Positions 62,105 through 64,000 of a stretch of DNA of 64,000 nt are shown piece by piece. Positions within the stretch are counted from its first letter, which is position 1; each line of letters opens with the position of its first letter. The notes below the pieces were generated by a model that did no database searches, had not been told where the DNA came from, and saw nothing but the letters and a program-made list of their open reading frames with translations. Both the position numbers and the translations under genes were made by a program. Origin of the DNA: Effrenium voratum (taxonomy: Eukaryota > Sar > Dinophyceae > Suessiales > Symbiodiniaceae); NCBI GenBank assembly GCA_963377175.1, contig CAUJNA010003749.1:619397-683396 (forward strand), in the 5' to 3' direction.

Positions 62105-62233
62105 CTAGGTCTTTTTTCTAGTGCCCGACCTCTCACAAACTTTTTTGGTTGGGAGGGTTCCCCTACTAAAATAGACTACAGAAAAAGAAAGGAAGTTGGT
62201 ACCCTTATTATAACCTCTATACTGGAGAACCTA
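62105..62233 (+). mobile_element. Introner-like element, family A (copy A14)
   Basis: CTAGGTCTTTTTTCTAGTGC to ATACTGGAGAACCTA. CTGCGC stands on both sides (62099-62104, 62234-62239), a longer duplication than the usual four bases. Confidence 0.75.
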
Positions 62234-62239
62234 CTGCGC

Positions 62240-62965
62240 AATACGCACAAATGAGCTTGGTTTCGGCCTTCCGAAGGCACAGTAGAGTTACCATGTGTTC
62301 AATCAACCACTTCGATCAGAAGGTTCTTTAACAACCTTTCTTGCGGGAGTTGGCCTTGGTTTTAGTCACCTGAAGGCACTTGCTCTCTGTTGATTCCAGC
62401 ATATGCCCGGCATGGATGCGTGCCCGGCATGGATGCGGGTGGATTTGCCATGACTTGTGCGCATTTTCTGAGACACTGACAAAAAAGCATCCCTTTACAT
62501 GGGTTTGTCTTATACGTAGGAGACCCCGCCTCAGATGCGCATGTTCTTTTCTGGGGTCGCTTTCAAACAGGCCCAACACAAGGGGTGCCTTCGAAATACA
62601 CCCCCATCGATGTTCACTAGATATGAAGCAAAATTCAAGCAGGTCCTGCTTAGAAGGAAGTCTCGGACATTCCCAAGAAGCAGTTTTGTGCTTTGTGCCG
62701 CCCTCCCCAGAAGCTGAGATGACGCAACTCTGCCGAGGCGCATCATCTTTTCCCCGCGTTTCACGGGTTGCGGCCTCAGTGGTTTTCATGATGCAGAACC
62801 CCGTCGCAAGGGGAGCGGTGGGAAGCTCATATGGTTCTGATTCAGGCCCTTCTTGTTGGCGCCAAGTATGCAGTCTTTGGTTACAAAGTCCACTTGGCAC
62901 CGGTTGCAACTTGGTTCATCAACCAGTATTCAAACCGGGTTTCCTCCATCTCAACTGGTGTAGAG
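62240..62965. other. Spacer without recognisable gene
   Basis: Contains a short direct repeat (GCCCGGCATGGATGCG, near 62405 and 62421). No codon-biased exon is seen; the long open frame on the + strand is unbiased until it enters the GGGGT tract. Confidence 0.4.
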
Positions 62966-63300
62966 GGTGGGTGGGTGGGTGGGGTGGGGTGGGGTGGGGT
63001 GGGGTGGGGTGGGGTGGGGTGGGGTGGGGTGGGGTGGGGTGGGGTGGGGTGGGGTGGGGTGGGGTGGGGTGGGGTGGGGTGGGGTGGGGTGGGGTGGGGT
63101 GGGGTGGGGTGGGGTGGGGTGGGGTGGGGTGGGGTGGGGTGGGGTGGGGTGGGGTGGGGTGGGGTGGGGTGGGGTGGGGTGGGGTGGGGTGGGGTGGTGT
63201 GGGGTGGGGTGGGGTGGGGTGGGGTGGGGTGGGGTGGGGTGGGGTGGGGTGGGGTGGGGTGGGGTGGGGTGGGGTGGGGTGGGGTGGGGGGGTGGGTGGG
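62966..63300 (+). repeat. (GGGGT)n tract
   Basis: About 63 pentamers, almost perfect, with one GGTGT change near 63195. The G-rich strand could form G-quadruplexes. All three frames are open, which creates long false reading frames. Confidence 0.95.
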
Positions 63301-63593
63301 GTGGGTGGGTGAGCGGGCGGGCGGGCGGGGCGAGCACAGAGTAGCTATTGAACGTAGGCATACGTGGTATCAACGCACCTCAGATCTTCATAAGAAACAA
63401 GCCTTGCCTTCGGCTGGCCTCCCTATCGGAGGACTGCGACCATCTCCGATTCCTTGCCTTGTCCCCACGGAGAATTTGCCAGAGAAAAACGACTTGCAAG
63501 GCTTTTTGACTAGCTGCCTACAGAGAGTGAAAAACATAAAAGTTAACACGCGCCATCCAAAGAAGAGTGAATTCTTGGCGGCAACCACAGATT

Positions 63594-63669
63594 GCCTGGC
63601 GCGTGTGTTTGTCGTGTTTGACAAGCGCTGCGCCTGGCGCGTGTGTTTGACATGTTTGACAAGCGCTGC
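63594..63669 (+). repeat. Two tandem 38-bp units
   Basis: GCCTGGCGCGTGTGTTTG starts units at 63594 and 63632, each ending TTTGACAAGCGCTGC. Confidence 0.8.
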
Positions 63670-64000
63670 TGTAATCTTGGCCTCCTTTGGGCAGACGCCT
63701 GCAACTTTATGATCGGCCGCCTGCAACTTTGTGATGACGCAAGCCCCTTTATGTTGGTAGACTGGGAGGGGAGACGCGCCATTTGCTTCACGAATTGTGT
63801 GTAGCAAACGCCTGCAAACCTGAAGGGGGAAAGCGTGATGACATTCGCAAAGATGTAGTCCATTTTGGGGCAGCTTCTATCTTCAGTCCATCAGCAAAAC
63901 CCCAAATGAGGCCTTGGCTACTGGCCAGACAAAAATGGTTGCACGTTGGGGTTTTCGACCTTGTCCCACACATACTCCCTCTAGATGAACGTGGGCCCAA

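Noticed and set aside
62380..63712. Frames of 293 and 310 codons with long Gly-Val-Gly-Trp runs, and a Pro-rich antisense frame
   Set aside because: Translation of the (GGGGT)n tract; the sequence outside the tract has no codon bias or splice signals.

Overview
The window looks like a piece of a core dinoflagellate nuclear genome. No reading frame is longer than about 300 codons, and the long ones lie in simple repeats. Coding capacity comes as about 40 short (25-215 bp) GC3-rich islands, all on the + strand, about 1-2 kb apart. Almost every island starts after AG|G and most can end at GT, the splice context described for dinoflagellates. A CCCTAAA-type telomere-like tract (1504-1539) fits the same group. 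The species cannot be told from the sequence.

The islands from about 13.5 to 59.7 kb read in order as a giant GTPase related to the very large inducible GTPase family (VLIG/GVIN/URGCP, dynamin superfamily). The order is: an SGRCTRG segment after a LLNxLFG helix (13491-13591), the G3-like VLVLDSEG (14452-14541), an FDGQIA segment (16369-16435), LVFVLRD (19591-19726), helical exons, a W-rich exon (26869-27021), a long series of charged helical exons, and near the 3' end a GCSERCPLCGSKC cysteine cluster (59630-59716). Exons from 95 to 9694 are probably its N-terminal part but are not recognisable on their own. The G1 (P-loop) exon was not found. One exon at 42208-42414 ends in a stop and does not resemble its neighbours.

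The introns are packed with about a dozen families of roughly 70-140 bp non-autonomous elements (named A to S here). They have inverted-repeat ends, and many have exact 4-bp target-site duplications (TSDs) such as AGGT, ATAT, TTAC, TCCA, TATT, AGTT, TAAG, GTAA, TTTA, AATT, ATGT and ATGC. They behave like introners (intron-generating DNA elements): several TSDs are AGGT, so insertion supplies the splice sites, and several copies sit directly at exon ends.

Two related composite repeats (29621-31349 and 40288-42132) share terminal sequences (CCCGAAAGCAT / ATGCTTTCGGG) and the same internal order: a short tandem array, five 72-73 bp units, a tRNA-like module, then a 14-bp CAACTTGCGCAGAG-type array. 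They may be an undescribed class of tandem-repeat-bearing mobile element. Other content: minisatellites at 16.6 and 46.6 kb, a (TAG)n tract, a 300-bp (GGGGT)n tract near 63 kb, a diverged 400-bp duplication (3736-4133 / 5112-5508), a 259-bp element with 35-bp inverted ends at 50 kb, and an AT-rich island near 28.7-29.0 kb. All exon limits are read by eye and are approximate.
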